Shown: positions 51,499 to 60,589 of the stretch, in pieces | How the letters are laid out: each line of letters opens with the position of its first letter | Numbering within the stretch: the stretch's first letter is position 1 | Source of the DNA: Loktanella sp. DSM 29012 | Lineage (GTDB): Bacteria > Pseudomonadota > Alphaproteobacteria > Rhodobacterales > Rhodobacteraceae | Reading direction: 5' to 3' | Assembly: GCF_900110705.1 (NCBI RefSeq) | Contig: NZ_FOEJ01000003.1 | Span: 1-64,000 of the forward strand | DNA length: 64,000 nucleotides | The notes under the pieces: generated by a model | Databases searched by the model: none | What the model saw: the letters and a program-made list of their open reading frames with translations, nothing else | What the model was told of the DNA's origin: nothing | Made by a program: the position numbers and the translations under genes

Positions 51499-53046
51499 AT
51501 GACAGAAACAATCTCCCCCAGCCGCAGGGCCCGTGGTGGCGGTGGGGCCGCCCGGCGCGCGGAACGCACCGCCGTCAGCGTCGAAACCGCAAAGTATATC
51601 GAACGCAACATTCCCAACTACGAGGTTCTGACCGAAGAGGCGTTGCAGGTCATCGAGCGCAACGCCGAAACGGTTCTGGAAGAGATCGGCGTGAATTTCG
51701 TCGATAATCCGGCGGCGCTGGATCGTTGGCGCGCTGCGGGTGCGCAGATCGAGGGTGAACGCGTGCGGATTCCACGCGGTCTGGCACGCAAGCTGTGCAG
51801 CACGGCCCCGTCGGAATACATCCAGCATGCCCGTAATCCCGAACGGTCAGTCGTGGTCGGCGGCAAGAATCTGGTGCTGGCCCCGGTTTACGGCCCGCCA
51901 TTTGTGCGCGACGCAGAGGGCGGCCGCCGGTATGCGACGCTGGATGATTTCGAGAAATTCGTAAAACTGGGCTATATGTCGAAATGGTTGCACCATTCCG
52001 GCGGAACGGTCTGCGAACCCACCGACATTCCGGTGAACAAGCGGCATCTGGACATGCTGCTGGCGCATATGATTCTGTCGGACAAGCCGTTCATGGGGTC
52101 CGTGACAGAACCCAGCCGCGCGCAGGATTCGATCGACATGTGCAACATCCTGTTCGGTGCGGACTTCGTGCAGAACAACACGGTGATGACGTCACTGATC
52201 AATATCAACAGTCCGCTGACGTTCGATTCGGTGATGATGGGTGCACTGGAGGTTTTTGCCGCCAACAATCAGGCCAGCATCATCAGTCCGTTCATCGTGG
52301 GTGGCGCGATGGCACCGACGTCGGTGGCGGGAACGCTGACGCAGGTGCTGGCAGAGGCGCTGGCCGGCATTGCCTATTCCCAGCTTGTGCGGCCCGGATC
52401 GCCGGTGGTGATGGGGGCCTTTGTGACCTCGATCGACATGAACTCTGGCGCGCCAACCTTTGGCACGCCAGAGGCCAGCCATATCACCTACGGTGTGGGG
52501 CAGCTCGCACGGCGAATGAACCTGCCATACCGGTCGGCCGGGTCGTTCTGCGGGTCAAAACTGCCCGATGCACAGGCTGCCTATGAAACGGCAAACAGTC
52601 TGAACATGGGCCTGTTGTCGGGTGTGAATTTCATGCTGCATGCCTGTGGTTGGCTGGAAGGCGGTCTGGTCGCCAGCTTTGAGAAATTCGTGATGGATGC
52701 CGACCAGTTGGGGGCATTGCACCATTTCGCCAAGGGCGTGGACATGTCCGAAAACGGGCAGGCCATGGATGCCATCGCCGAGGTCGGACCGGGTGGGCAT
52801 TTTCTGGGCTGTGCGCATACGCAGCAGAATTTCAAATCCGCATTCTGGCGGTCAGAGCTGCTGGACTACAAGCCATTCGAGACTTGGGACGAGGAGGGCG
52901 CGCGCGATACGCAGGCTCTCGCCAGCGCGCGGGTGAAACGTCTGCTGGACACATACCGGCAGCCGCCCCTCGATCCCGAGATCGAGGCACGGCTGCGTGC
53001 CTATGTCGCCGACAAGAAGGCGTCGATGCCCGACAGCTTCATGTAG
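51499..53046 (+). CDS. trimethylamine methyltransferase (MttB) family protein, non-pyrrolysine
   Basis: A 515-residue cytoplasmic TIM-barrel methyltransferase. The family is recognised from LEEIGVNFVDNPAALDRWRAAG, YGPPFVRDAEGGRRYATLDDF, GSVTEPSRAQDSI and GVNFMLHACGWLEGGL. No in-frame TAG exists, so it is of the pyrrolysine-free branch that includes glycine-betaine and related quaternary-amine methyltransferases. A partner corrinoid protein and reactivase normally adjoin; none are here. GAGG lies ten bases before the ATG. Its end overlaps the DUF6477 gene by eight bases. Confidence 0.85.
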   Translation: MTETISPSRRARGGGGAARRAERTAVSVETAKYIERNIPNYEVLTEEALQVIERNAETVLEEIGVNFVDNPAALDRWRAAGAQIEGERVRIPRGLARKLCSTAPSEYIQHARNPERSVVVGGKNLVLAPVYGPPFVRDAEGGRRYATLDDFEKFVKLGYMSKWLHHSGGTVCEPTDIPVNKRHLDMLLAHMILSDKPFMGSVTEPSRAQDSIDMCNILFGADFVQNNTVMTSLININSPLTFDSVMMGALEVFAANNQASIISPFIVGGAMAPTSVAGTLTQVLAEALAGIAYSQLVRPGSPVVMGAFVTSIDMNSGAPTFGTPEASHITYGVGQLARRMNLPYRSAGSFCGSKLPDAQAAYETANSLNMGLLSGVNFMLHACGWLEGGLVASFEKFVMDADQLGALHHFAKGVDMSENGQAMDAIAEVGPGGHFLGCAHTQQNFKSAFWRSELLDYKPFETWDEEGARDTQALASARVKRLLDTYRQPPLDPEIEARLRAYVADKKASMPDSFM

Positions 53047-53347
53047 GGGGTGGCACCGGGCAGGGGCGCGTCGCTGCAAGGTCGCGCGCCTCTGACATGA
53101 TGGCACATAACGCGGTGATGTGATCGCCAATCCGGTAATCATAGGATTGCGCGCGGCGGGCAGCCTCCATTTCGGTCTCTCGTTCCATCAGGATCATCAG
53201 TGTCGGGCCGGGGGTCGCCGGAACCCGCCCGTCCAGCAATCGCGACAGATCGCGCCCCAGTTGATAGTCGGTCAGCGCAAAGCGTGCCGCGCGCACAAGG
53301 AGCTGTGGTCGATTGAGCCTGCGTATCTGTGTATGAAGATCGAGCAT
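53039..53347 (-). CDS. DUF6477 family protein
   Basis: A 102-residue soluble protein starting MLDLHTQIRRLNRPQLLVRAA, followed by ARFALTDYQLGRDLSRLL and a helix IMERETEMEAARRAQ-like. I recognise it as the small Rhodobacteraceae-specific family usually labelled DUF6477. Function unknown. It is divergent from the DUF6456 gene, with a CtrA-box-like site between them, and convergent with the MttB-type gene. Confidence 0.65.
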   Translation of the reverse strand: MLDLHTQIRRLNRPQLLVRAARFALTDYQLGRDLSRLLDGRVPATPGPTLMILMERETEMEAARRAQSYDYRIGDHITALCAIMSEARDLAATRPCPVPPPT

Positions 53348-53491
53348 CGTGTCATCCTTTGCATTTTCGTATCGCAACGGATGTCAGTTTTTCACAATCT
53401 CAGGCGGTGTTGCGCCGCGGTCGATTTCATCGCGCGATCCATCAGGCGAAAATAAATCCTTTCAGAGCAGAAAGTTACGAGTGTGTTAATA

Positions 53492-53506
53492 TTAACGTCT
53501 AGTTAA
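53492..53506. promoter_or_regulatory. CtrA box match TTAA-N7-TTAA
   Basis: TTAACGTCTAGTTAA fits the full CtrA consensus TTAA-N7-TTAA. It overlaps a hairpin-capable GTCTA-GTTAAT-TAGAC and a nearby TTAATATTAA, all in an AT-rich stretch 77 to 91 bases ahead of the DUF6456 start and about 145 bases ahead of DUF6477. In Rhodobacterales CtrA governs motility, gene transfer agents and some cell-cycle-related genes. Confidence 0.55.
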
Positions 53507-53582
53507 TTAGACACTCATAGGTTGTTCGAAATAGACAGGTTGGCCTTGGTCAAACCTGCGTAGCCGGGAAGGGGACGCAACG

Positions 53583-54650
53583 ATGAATTCAACACAAAAC
53601 GCAAACGATGCGGACTGGGTGCCGTCGCCAGTCCAGGATTATATCGCCCATACGACCAAGGGACGGTCCATTCGCGCACTCGCGCGCAAGCGGGCGGTTC
53701 ATCCGTCAACGATCCTGCGGCAGGTGCGCAATTGCGAGGCGCGTCGTGATGATCCGCTGGTTGACGCGGCTTTGCGGGCGCTGTCCGAAACGGATGCGCA
53801 TCTCGCACAAAAGGTATCTCCGATCACGCCCATATCTCCGGTTGCGGCGATGCCGTCGCGCACCCTGAGCAAGGCGCGGATGGAACGTGAGGCGGGCCAT
53901 ATCCTGCGACGTCTGTGCGAACCCGGTGCGGTCATGGCTGTCGCCCGTGACATGGACAGCGCGGTGATCGTCAGAGAGGACGCAGAGGGTGAGACGCTGC
54001 GGACGGCTGTGGTCGAGGCTGAATTGGCGCAGGCCTTTGCGTTGCAGAACTGGATTTCCTGCGCCGATCCGGGCGCACGGATTGCGCGTTATTTCGTGAC
54101 ATCGACGGGCCGGGCGGAATTGCGCCGATTGACGGCACGTGACGAAAACAGGGCGCAGGGATTTGCGGATGCGGCGGCAGGGCATGCGGACTGGATTGCC
54201 CCGAACGGTCGGCAGGCCGCGTCACGGTTCATTGCGACCGAAACGCCGTTGATGGGGCTGTCGCGCCGGCGCGACAAGGCGGGCAAACCGTTCCTGTCGC
54301 GTGAACTGGTGCAGGCAGGCGAGCGTCTGCGAGAGGATTTCGTCGTCGCTGACGCAGGCCCGGACGTGACCGAGGACTGGCGCGCGGCGCTGTCGCCTGA
54401 ACCGCGCAGATCATTGTCGCGTGGTGCATTGGCCGCGCGCAAACGGGTGACGGATGCGTTGGACGACCTGGGGCCGGGATTGCAGGACGCCGTCCTGCGT
54501 TGTTGCTGTCTGCTGGAAGGCCTGGAGGTAACCGAACGCGCCATGGGCTGGTCCTCGCGTTCGGGCAAGATCGTTCTGCGCATCGCCTTGCAACGCCTGC
54601 TGCGTCACTATGACAGTGCGAACGGCAAACAGTCACCCATGATAGGCTAA
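53583..54650 (+). CDS. DUF6456 domain protein with N-terminal helix-turn-helix
   Basis: A 355-residue protein. Residues 22-52 (GRSIRALARKRAVHPSTILRQVRNCE) look like a helix-turn-helix. The C-terminal half holds the DUF6456 region (RRRDKAGKPFLSRELVQAGERLREDFVVAD and LGPGLQDAVLRCCCLLEGLEVTERAMGWSSRSGKIVLRIAL). The last block resembles a sigma-like or replication-initiator-type HTH. It is probably a DNA-binding regulator, perhaps CtrA-dependent given the upstream site. Target genes unknown. Confidence 0.75.
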   Translation: MNSTQNANDADWVPSPVQDYIAHTTKGRSIRALARKRAVHPSTILRQVRNCEARRDDPLVDAALRALSETDAHLAQKVSPITPISPVAAMPSRTLSKARMEREAGHILRRLCEPGAVMAVARDMDSAVIVREDAEGETLRTAVVEAELAQAFALQNWISCADPGARIARYFVTSTGRAELRRLTARDENRAQGFADAAAGHADWIAPNGRQAASRFIATETPLMGLSRRRDKAGKPFLSRELVQAGERLREDFVVADAGPDVTEDWRAALSPEPRRSLSRGALAARKRVTDALDDLGPGLQDAVLRCCCLLEGLEVTERAMGWSSRSGKIVLRIALQRLLRHYDSANGKQSPMIG

Positions 54651-54749
54651 GCGCCGATTTGCATGGCGGGACTGCGCGGCGGGTTCATGGACTTTTGCTG
54701 CGCAAGCGCCTAAGTGCAAGGGAACCAATGGCGAACCAAGGCGGTCATC

Positions 54750-55697
54750 ATGCGCGACCTGAAAATTCCGGCTCAGCGGCATCCAGAAAAGGCCAAGCGG
54801 CCCGACAACGTCCAGCCCAAGAAACCGGACTGGATCAGGGTCAAGGCACCGACGTCCGAAGGGTACAAGACCACGCGCGACATCATGCGCACGCACAAGC
54901 TGACGACGGTCTGCGAAGAAGCGGGTTGCCCGAACGTCGGCGAATGCTGGAGCCAGGGCCACGCTACGATGATGATCATGGGCGAGGTTTGCACCCGCGC
55001 CTGCACGTTCTGCAATATCGCGACAGGCAAACCTCCCGAGGCGCTGGATGTGTTTGAGCCGGGCCGTGTGGCGGATGCGGTCAAGAAACTGGGTCTGAAA
55101 CACGTCGTGATCACATCGGTTGACCGTGACGACGTCGCGGACGGCGGGGCAGAGCATTTCGCGCAGACCATCCGCGCCGTGCGCCGTCAGGCCCCGGGCA
55201 CGACAATCGAAATCCTGACCCCCGATTTCATTCGCTGCGCACCAGAGGCACTGGAGGTCGTGGTCGCGGCGAAGCCGGACGTGTTCAACCACAACCTTGA
55301 AACCGTGCCCGGTCTCTATCCCGAGGTGCGGCCCGGTGCCCGGTATTTCCACAGCCTGCGACTGTTGCAGCGGGTCAAGGAGCTGGACCCCACCATGTTC
55401 ACCAAATCCGGCATCATGGTCGGGTTAGGCGAGGACCGTCAGGCTGTCATTCAGGTGATGGAGGACATGCGCGCCGCTGACATCGATTTTCTGACGATCG
55501 GTCAGTATCTGCAACCGACGCCCAAGCACCACCGCGTTGATCGGTTCGTCACCCCCGAGGAGTTCGCAGCCTACGAGAAGGCCGCGTTCGGCAAGGGTTT
55601 CCTAATGGTTTCGGCCTCACCGCTGACGCGATCAAGCTATCACGCGGGCGATGATTTCGCCCGGCTTCAGGCGGCACGGCTGGCCAAACTGGGCTAG
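54750..55697 (+). CDS. lipA: lipoyl synthase
   Basis: A radical-SAM enzyme that inserts two sulfurs into octanoyl-E2 or GcvH. The 315-residue protein has the auxiliary cluster Cys55, Cys60 and Cys66 ([15 protein letters not shown]), the radical cluster Cys81, Cys85 and Cys88 ([11 protein letters not shown]) and the terminal RSSYHAG. The start is an ATG following a weak GGCGG. Its stop overlaps that of the convergent 59-residue gene. Confidence 0.95.
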   Translation: MRDLKIPAQRHPEKAKRPDNVQPKKPDWIRVKAPTSEGYKTTRDIMRTHKLTTVCEEAGCPNVGECWSQGHATMMIMGEVCTRACTFCNIATGKPPEALDVFEPGRVADAVKKLGLKHVVITSVDRDDVADGGAEHFAQTIRAVRRQAPGTTIEILTPDFIRCAPEALEVVVAAKPDVFNHNLETVPGLYPEVRPGARYFHSLRLLQRVKELDPTMFTKSGIMVGLGEDRQAVIQVMEDMRAADIDFLTIGQYLQPTPKHHRVDRFVTPEEFAAYEKAAFGKGFLMVSASPLTRSSYHAGDDFARLQAARLAKLG

Positions 55698-55873
55698 GGC
55701 TGCGTGATGGGGCGCGGACCTGCTGGGTCCGCGTCCATCGACAGGCCGAACAGGTGCTCGACACCCGCCAGAGCAAGACAGATCGCGATCACCCCCAGAC
55801 CCAGCCAGACCCGTTTGGCCGATGGCGGATTGCGGGCCCATCGACTGGCGTTCAGCAGCCAGCGCGGGTTCAT
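55694..55873 (-). CDS. small single-pass membrane protein, 59 residues
   Basis: The frame [20 protein letters not shown] continues to one membrane helix ([20 protein letters not shown]) and a short polar tail ending ITQP. Its ATG overlaps the hpt stop by four bases, and its TAG overlaps the lipA stop on the other strand. The tight coupling and the membrane segment argue that it is a real gene. Function unknown. Confidence 0.65.
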   Translation of the reverse strand: MNPRWLLNASRWARNPPSAKRVWLGLGVIAICLALAGVEHLFGLSMDADPAGPRPITQP

Positions 55874-56406
55874 GACGTGAACCGCACGCAGCCGATATAG
55901 GGCAGGTTGCGATTACGCTGCGCGTAGTCGATGCCGTAGCCCACGACAAAGGCGTCCGGGATTTCAAACCCGATCATGTCGGCCTTGAAATCGACCTCGC
56001 GGCGGGCGGGTTTGTCCAGCAATGCAATCGTTTTCAGACGGGCCGGATTCCGTGCCATGACGAAATCCGTCACCCGGGCGAGGGTGTGGCCCGTGTCGAC
56101 GATATCCTCGACGATCAGCACATCGCGACCTTCGACGGTGCCACGTAGATCCTTGAGGATTCGCACCTCGCGGCTGCTTTCCATGCCGTCGCCATAGCTG
56201 CTGGCCTCGATGAAATCGACCTCGACCGGCAGATCCAGTTCACGCACCAGATCGGCGATAAATACGAATGATCCACGCAGCAGGCCCACGACCAGCAATT
56301 TGTCCGTGCCTGCGAACGTGGTCTGGATTTCATCGGCCAGCGCCTCGATTCGCGCGGCAATCGCTTTTGCGCTGATCATCTGGTCAATGACATAGGGTTG
56401 GCTCAT
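55870..56406 (-). CDS. hpt: hypoxanthine phosphoribosyltransferase
   Basis: Purine salvage: makes IMP (or GMP) from hypoxanthine (or guanine) and PRPP. The 178-residue type I PRTase has [15 protein letters not shown], the PRPP loop [14 protein letters not shown] and [20 protein letters not shown] near the C-terminus. It is followed by the 59-residue membrane gene with an ATGA overlap. Confidence 0.94.
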   Translation of the reverse strand: MSQPYVIDQMISAKAIAARIEALADEIQTTFAGTDKLLVVGLLRGSFVFIADLVRELDLPVEVDFIEASSYGDGMESSREVRILKDLRGTVEGRDVLIVEDIVDTGHTLARVTDFVMARNPARLKTIALLDKPARREVDFKADMIGFEIPDAFVVGYGIDYAQRNRNLPYIGCVRFTS

Positions 56407-56488
56407 GGGGTCACCTGTCGCACCGGGGTTGATTTCAGGGGCCTACATACGACATTCAGTGGCATAGTCACACAACCGAAAGTCACCA

Positions 56489-56938
56489 ATGCCAGTTCAC
56501 GACGAGACACGGGTTCTGCCCTATACACCGCAGCAGATGTTCGATCTTGTCGCCGATGTCGAAAGCTACCCAAAATTCCTGCCCTGGACGGCAGCGGCGC
56601 GTCTGCGCGATCGCACCACGTTCGATGACCGGGTCGAGATTCTGGCGGATCTGGTGGTCAGTTTCAAAGTGTTCCGCGAAACCTTTGGTAGCCGCGTCAC
56701 ACTGTGGCCCGCGCAAAAGGCGATCGACACGCAATATATTGACGGCCCGTTCAAGCATCTGAATTCGCGTTGGGAATTTTCGGATGCACCAGAGGGCTGC
56801 AAGGTGCATTTCCACGTCGATTTCGAATTCAAGAATCGCCTGCTTCAGGGGGCGGCGGGTATGTTTTTCAATCAGGCGATGCAGACCATCGTCAAGGCGT
56901 TCGAACGGCGCGCGGCGGCGCTGTACGGCACCGCATGA
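56489..56938 (+). CDS. COQ10/RatA-like START-domain protein
   Basis: A 149-residue single START/polyketide-cyclase-like domain: YTPQQMFDLVADVESYPKFLPW, then DLVVSFKVFRETFGSRVTL, GPFKHLNSRWEFSD and HFHVDFEFKNRLLQGAAG. In alphaproteobacteria these proteins are thought to bind ubiquinone (COQ10-like). Database names as 'RatA toxin' come from an E. coli homologue and are probably not apt here. Confidence 0.85.
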   Translation: MPVHDETRVLPYTPQQMFDLVADVESYPKFLPWTAAARLRDRTTFDDRVEILADLVVSFKVFRETFGSRVTLWPAQKAIDTQYIDGPFKHLNSRWEFSDAPEGCKVHFHVDFEFKNRLLQGAAGMFFNQAMQTIVKAFERRAAALYGTA

Positions 56939-56954
56939 CGCGATTTCGGATGTG

Positions 56955-56984
56955 AAACGGGGGCCCTGCGGCCCCCGTTTTGCG
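56955..56984. terminator. bidirectional intrinsic terminator
   Basis: AAACGGGGGCC and GGCCCCCGTTT pair over 11 bases around CTGC, with T runs on both strands. It separates the convergent COQ10-type and amt genes. Confidence 0.88.
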
Positions 56985-56993
56985 TTCAGGTGA

Positions 56994-58175
56994 TCAGGTG
57001 TTCAGATCGTAGGCGCGTTCACCGTGGGTGGTCAGGTCCAGTCCGGTGATTTCGGTTTCCTCGGACACGCGGAACTGTGTCACGGCGCGGCAGATGTAGA
57101 TCAGCGCCACGGTCACGACGGTAGTCCAGACACCGACGATGGCCAGTGATCCCAGCTGTGCCGCCCAAGTACCTGCACCAAAGACCGCGATCATGATGGT
57201 GCCAAAGATGCCACCGACGCCGTGGACGGCGAAAACGTCCAATGTGTCGTCAATCGACAGTTTGGTGCGGATCAGGGCCACGGCCTCTTGGCACAGGACG
57301 CCCGCGATCGCTCCGATGATCAGCGCCTCGACCGGGCCGACAAACCCTGACGCGGGTGTGATGCTGGCCAGACCGGCGATGGTGCCGGTTACAAGGCCCA
57401 CCAGCGAGGCACGACCGAATTTGATTCGTTCCCACAGGGCCCAGGTCAGCGATGCGGCAGCGGCAGACAGATGCGTGACGGTGATCGCCATGGCCGCACC
57501 ACCGTCAGCGGCCAACTGGCTGCCACCGTTGAATCCGAACCAGCCGACCCACAGCATCGCCGCACCGATCATCACCAGACCGGGATTGTGCGGCGGCTTA
57601 CTGCGATCCTTGCGCGCGCCCAGCATCACAGCGAGGATAAGCGCTGCCAGACCTGCGGTTTCATGGACGACGATGCCGCCCGCAAAATCGCGCACCCCGG
57701 TGTCGCCAAAGATTCCGCCGTCGGCCAGCATCCCGCCGCCCCAGACCCAATGCACGACAGGCGCATAGCACAGCAGCATCCACAGACCGGAAAACAGCAG
57801 CACGAATCCAAACCCGATCCGTTCGACATAGGCACCGACGATCAGGGCAGGGGTGATGATCGCAAAGGTCATCTGAAACGCAAAGAACAGGATTTCAGGC
57901 AGGTTGCCCGCCAGACTGTCCGCGTCGATGCCCGCCAGGAACAGCTTGTCCAGACCACCCCAAAAGCCGGTCCCGCCGCCCCCGAACGCGATGGAATAGC
58001 CAAAGGCAAACCACAGAATGCTCATCAAACAGGCAATTGCGTAGCAATGCATAAAAACGCTGAGCACGTTGCGGGCCCGCACGAGGCCCCCGTAAAACAA
58101 GGCCAGTCCGGGTAGTGTCATGAACAGCACAAGCGCCGTTGCCACCATGATCCAAGCGGTATCCGCTCCGTTCAT
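56994..58175 (-). CDS. amt: ammonium transporter
   Basis: A 393-residue, eleven-helix inner-membrane channel for ammonium. Amt marks are visible: GLALFYGGLVRARNVLSVFMH, FAFQMTFAIITPALIVGAYVER, the twin pore histidines in VVHETAGLAAL and DVFAVHGVGGIFG, and GWFGFNGGSQLA. The start has GAGGAG at a good distance. A glnK gene, usually next to amt, is absent. Regulation by the NtrBC pair at the window end is likely from general knowledge. Confidence 0.94.
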   Translation of the reverse strand: MNGADTAWIMVATALVLFMTLPGLALFYGGLVRARNVLSVFMHCYAIACLMSILWFAFGYSIAFGGGGTGFWGGLDKLFLAGIDADSLAGNLPEILFFAFQMTFAIITPALIVGAYVERIGFGFVLLFSGLWMLLCYAPVVHWVWGGGMLADGGIFGDTGVRDFAGGIVVHETAGLAALILAVMLGARKDRSKPPHNPGLVMIGAAMLWVGWFGFNGGSQLAADGGAAMAITVTHLSAAAASLTWALWERIKFGRASLVGLVTGTIAGLASITPASGFVGPVEALIIGAIAGVLCQEAVALIRTKLSIDDTLDVFAVHGVGGIFGTIMIAVFGAGTWAAQLGSLAIVGVWTTVVTVALIYICRAVTQFRVSEETEITGLDLTTHGERAYDLNT

Positions 58176-58313
58176 CTGATTTCTCCTCACGAAAATTTCG
58201 GCCCAGAGGCCGGATTCGTGTCGGTAAAGAAAGTGGCAACTGCTACGAGGGCCGCAAAACAAATGGGCGTTTATCGAACTGCGCTTATTTGGCGCGCTTT
58301 TTCGGCAGTTCGC

Positions 58314-58799
58314 CTAAGATTGTGGCGGAAAGTGAATCATTGTCTCTGACAGCAGGCTCAACCCGTGTGTGACGGTGGCCGCGCGGACCGCATCGCGCCC
58401 GATGGCCCCGAATTCGCGTGTTTCGCTGAACGTGCCTGCCTGTGTGGCGACGCCGAAACACACGCGTCCCTCGGGCTTGTGGTCAGATCCGCCGGGGCCT
58501 GCAATCCCGGTGACCGACAGCGCGATTGCGGCCTGTGACCGCGCCAGTGCGCCGCTGGCCATTTCGCGGGCGACCTGTTCCGAAACCGCACCATGCGCAT
58601 CCAGCGTCTCGGAACGGACGTCCAGCATCGCCTGTTTGGCGGCATTGGTATAGGTGACAAAGCCACGGTCAAAGACGGCAGAGCTGCCGGGCACTGCGGT
58701 CAAGGCGGCAGATATCAATCCGCCGGTGCAGCTCTCGGCCAGGGCGATCATGATGCCCCGTTCCCTTGCAAGGTCAATAAGGTGTGCTGCGTTGTTCAT
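58314..58799 (-). CDS. CinA C-terminal-type protein (NMN deamidase family)
   Basis: A 161-residue PncC-like protein: IMIALAESCTGGLISAALTAVPGSS, FDRGFVTYTNAAKQAMLDV, ALSVTGIAGPGGSDHKPEGRVCFG. The family hydrolyses nicotinamide mononucleotide to recycle NAD breakdown products. The N-terminal MoCF domain of full-length CinA is absent, as is usual for this stand-alone form. Its start overlaps the pgpA stop. Confidence 0.9.
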   Translation of the reverse strand: MNNAAHLIDLARERGIMIALAESCTGGLISAALTAVPGSSAVFDRGFVTYTNAAKQAMLDVRSETLDAHGAVSEQVAREMASGALARSQAAIALSVTGIAGPGGSDHKPEGRVCFGVATQAGTFSETREFGAIGRDAVRAATVTHGLSLLSETMIHFPPQS

Positions 58800-59287
58800 G
58801 ACATCAGCACGGCGTGGAACAGCCCTGCAAGAATGACGACGCCCAGGGCTGCGAACAGGCCGGCAATCACATCATCCAGCATCACCCCCAGCGCGTCACC
58901 GCGTCTGTCGGCCCAACCGACAGGGCCCCATTTTGTGATGTCGAAGAGGCGAAACAGCAGGAAAGCCGCCAACCAGCCGGGCCAGAGCGCGGTATAGGCC
59001 GCGCCTGCGTTGGCGGCACCAAAGGCCAGAGGCCAGAGCGCGATCCATTGGCCCGCGACCTCGTCCGCGACGATCTCGGACGGGTCATGGTTCGCCTGAC
59101 CTGCGATTATCCGGCCGGTTGCCCACCATCCCGCGCCAAAGATTGCAGCGGTGCCCGCAACCAGTAACCAGGGGCCACCGAGGATCATCAAGGCGAGGCC
59201 CGTGGGCAGTGCTGCCAGCGATCCCCAGGTGCCGGGGGCGGGACGCAGATAACCCACGTAGAAAAATGTAGCGATCAGGCGGGTCAT
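58796..59287 (-). CDS. pgpA: phosphatidylglycerophosphatase A
   Basis: Removes phosphate from phosphatidylglycerol phosphate at the membrane. The 163-residue protein shows [29 protein letters not shown] (metal ligands), [21 protein letters not shown] and [13 protein letters not shown]. It is coupled to ispDF and cinA by four-base overlaps. The much longer frame upstream is an ispDF shadow. Confidence 0.93.
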   Translation of the reverse strand: MTRLIATFFYVGYLRPAPGTWGSLAALPTGLALMILGGPWLLVAGTAAIFGAGWWATGRIIAGQANHDPSEIVADEVAGQWIALWPLAFGAANAGAAYTALWPGWLAAFLLFRLFDITKWGPVGWADRRGDALGVMLDDVIAGLFAALGVVILAGLFHAVLMS

Positions 59288-60402
59288 GCGGACACCAGTG
59301 CGGCAGTGGCAAGGGCTGCGATACCTTCGCCCCGCCCGGTAAAACCCAATCGTTCCGACGTCGTCGCCTTGACGCTGACCCGGTCGGGGGCGATGCCCAA
59401 TATCTCGGCCATGGCGGCGCGCATTGCGGCCTGATGTGGCCCGACCTTGGGGTATTCGCACACCAGCGTACAGTCGACGTTTGAAATGGCAAATCCCATG
59501 TCGCGGGCCATCTGTGCCGCGTGCCGCAGGAAAATGTGGCTTTCGGCCCCTTTCCATTGTGGATCGGTCGGGGGGAAATGCACGCCGATGTCGCCTTGTC
59601 CCAATGCGCCATAGATCGCATCCGTGACCGCGTGCATGCCCACGTCGGCATCGGAATGCCCCTGCAACCCGCGGTCAAAGGGCAGTTTCACACCGCACAG
59701 CATGACGTGGTCACCCGGTCCGAACCGGTGCACGTCATACCCGTTGCCCAGTCTGACATCCATGCGCCTCTCCATCAGTTGTGCGGCGCGGGCAAAGTCG
59801 TCCGCATGCGTTATCTTGATATTGTCTTCATCGCCCGCGACGATGGCGACGTCCAGCCCGGCGGCAAGTGCCACAGCCACATCATCGGCGGCATCAGAGA
59901 GGGCCGCCCGATGTGCGGCGAGAATTGCCGCCCGGTCAAACCCCTGCGGCGTCTGTGCACGATACAGACCCGTGCGGTCCTGCAATCCTGTCACCATTGC
60001 GTCGCCACGCCAAAGCGCGTCGGTGACGGCTATCGCGGGGGCGGCCCCGACATGGCTGTCCAGCGCCATGCAGACCCGGTTGATCAGCGAGGCCCGCACC
60101 AAGGGACGTGCGGCATCGTGGATCAGCACGCGGTCGGCCTGCGTGGCAAGAAGCCCAGCCAGGACAGAGGCCTGGCGCGTGGCGCCGCCGGTTGCGCAGA
60201 CCACGCCCAGTGTCGCGCAACGGTTGATGTCGTCGGGGTGCAGGACGACGACGACCTCGTCGATCATCGGGTGTGCGGCAAAGGCGTTGATGGTCCGTTC
60301 CAACACGGGTACCCCCGCCAGATCACGCCATTGTTTCGGCACGCCGCCGCCAGCACGAAGTCCACGTCCGGCTGCGACGATGATGGCGGCGGTTTCTGGC
60401 AT
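59284..60402 (-). CDS. ispDF: bifunctional IspD-IspF (MEP pathway)
   Basis: A 372-residue fusion. The IspD half (residues 1-215) makes CDP-methylerythritol, with [19 protein letters not shown] and [11 protein letters not shown]. The IspF half (about 217-372) makes the cyclodiphosphate, with [30 protein letters not shown] and [17 protein letters not shown]. The fusion is usual for alphaproteobacteria. It follows Dxr, encoded at 38 kb, by one step. An inverted repeat lies 13 bases upstream of the start. Confidence 0.96.
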   Translation of the reverse strand: MPETAAIIVAAGRGLRAGGGVPKQWRDLAGVPVLERTINAFAAHPMIDEVVVVLHPDDINRCATLGVVCATGGATRQASVLAGLLATQADRVLIHDAARPLVRASLINRVCMALDSHVGAAPAIAVTDALWRGDAMVTGLQDRTGLYRAQTPQGFDRAAILAAHRAALSDAADDVAVALAAGLDVAIVAGDEDNIKITHADDFARAAQLMERRMDVRLGNGYDVHRFGPGDHVMLCGVKLPFDRGLQGHSDADVGMHAVTDAIYGALGQGDIGVHFPPTDPQWKGAESHIFLRHAAQMARDMGFAISNVDCTLVCEYPKVGPHQAAMRAAMAEILGIAPDRVSVKATTSERLGFTGRGEGIAALATAALVSA

Positions 60403-60414
60403 CGGCGGTCATAC

Positions 60415-60438
60415 TCACTTTGCGCGTCTACAAAGTGA
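60415..60438. promoter_or_regulatory. 8-8-8 inverted repeat upstream of ispDF
   Basis: TCACTTTG-CGCGTCTA-CAAAGTGA is a perfect eight-base inverted repeat, 13 to 36 bases ahead of the ispDF start and in the divergent gap to dusB. It lacks a T run, so an operator or a 5'-leader hairpin is more likely than a terminator. Confidence 0.4.
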
Positions 60439-60589
60439 CTATTGAACGGACAGGGTCCACGCAAGTGCTGGCAGGTGTGCCTAAAATATGGGCGGTATGC
60501 GTGTACATAGTGCACTGGCCTTGGCGTCCGGGCCTGCGCCGCGTAGATAGACACATGTTCGGATGTAACGCACAGGCTTTAGGCAAACG

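Noticed and set aside
58176-58313. NtrC-type site upstream of amt
   Set aside because: No TGCACC-N5-GGTGCA-like or otherwise convincing dyad is present.
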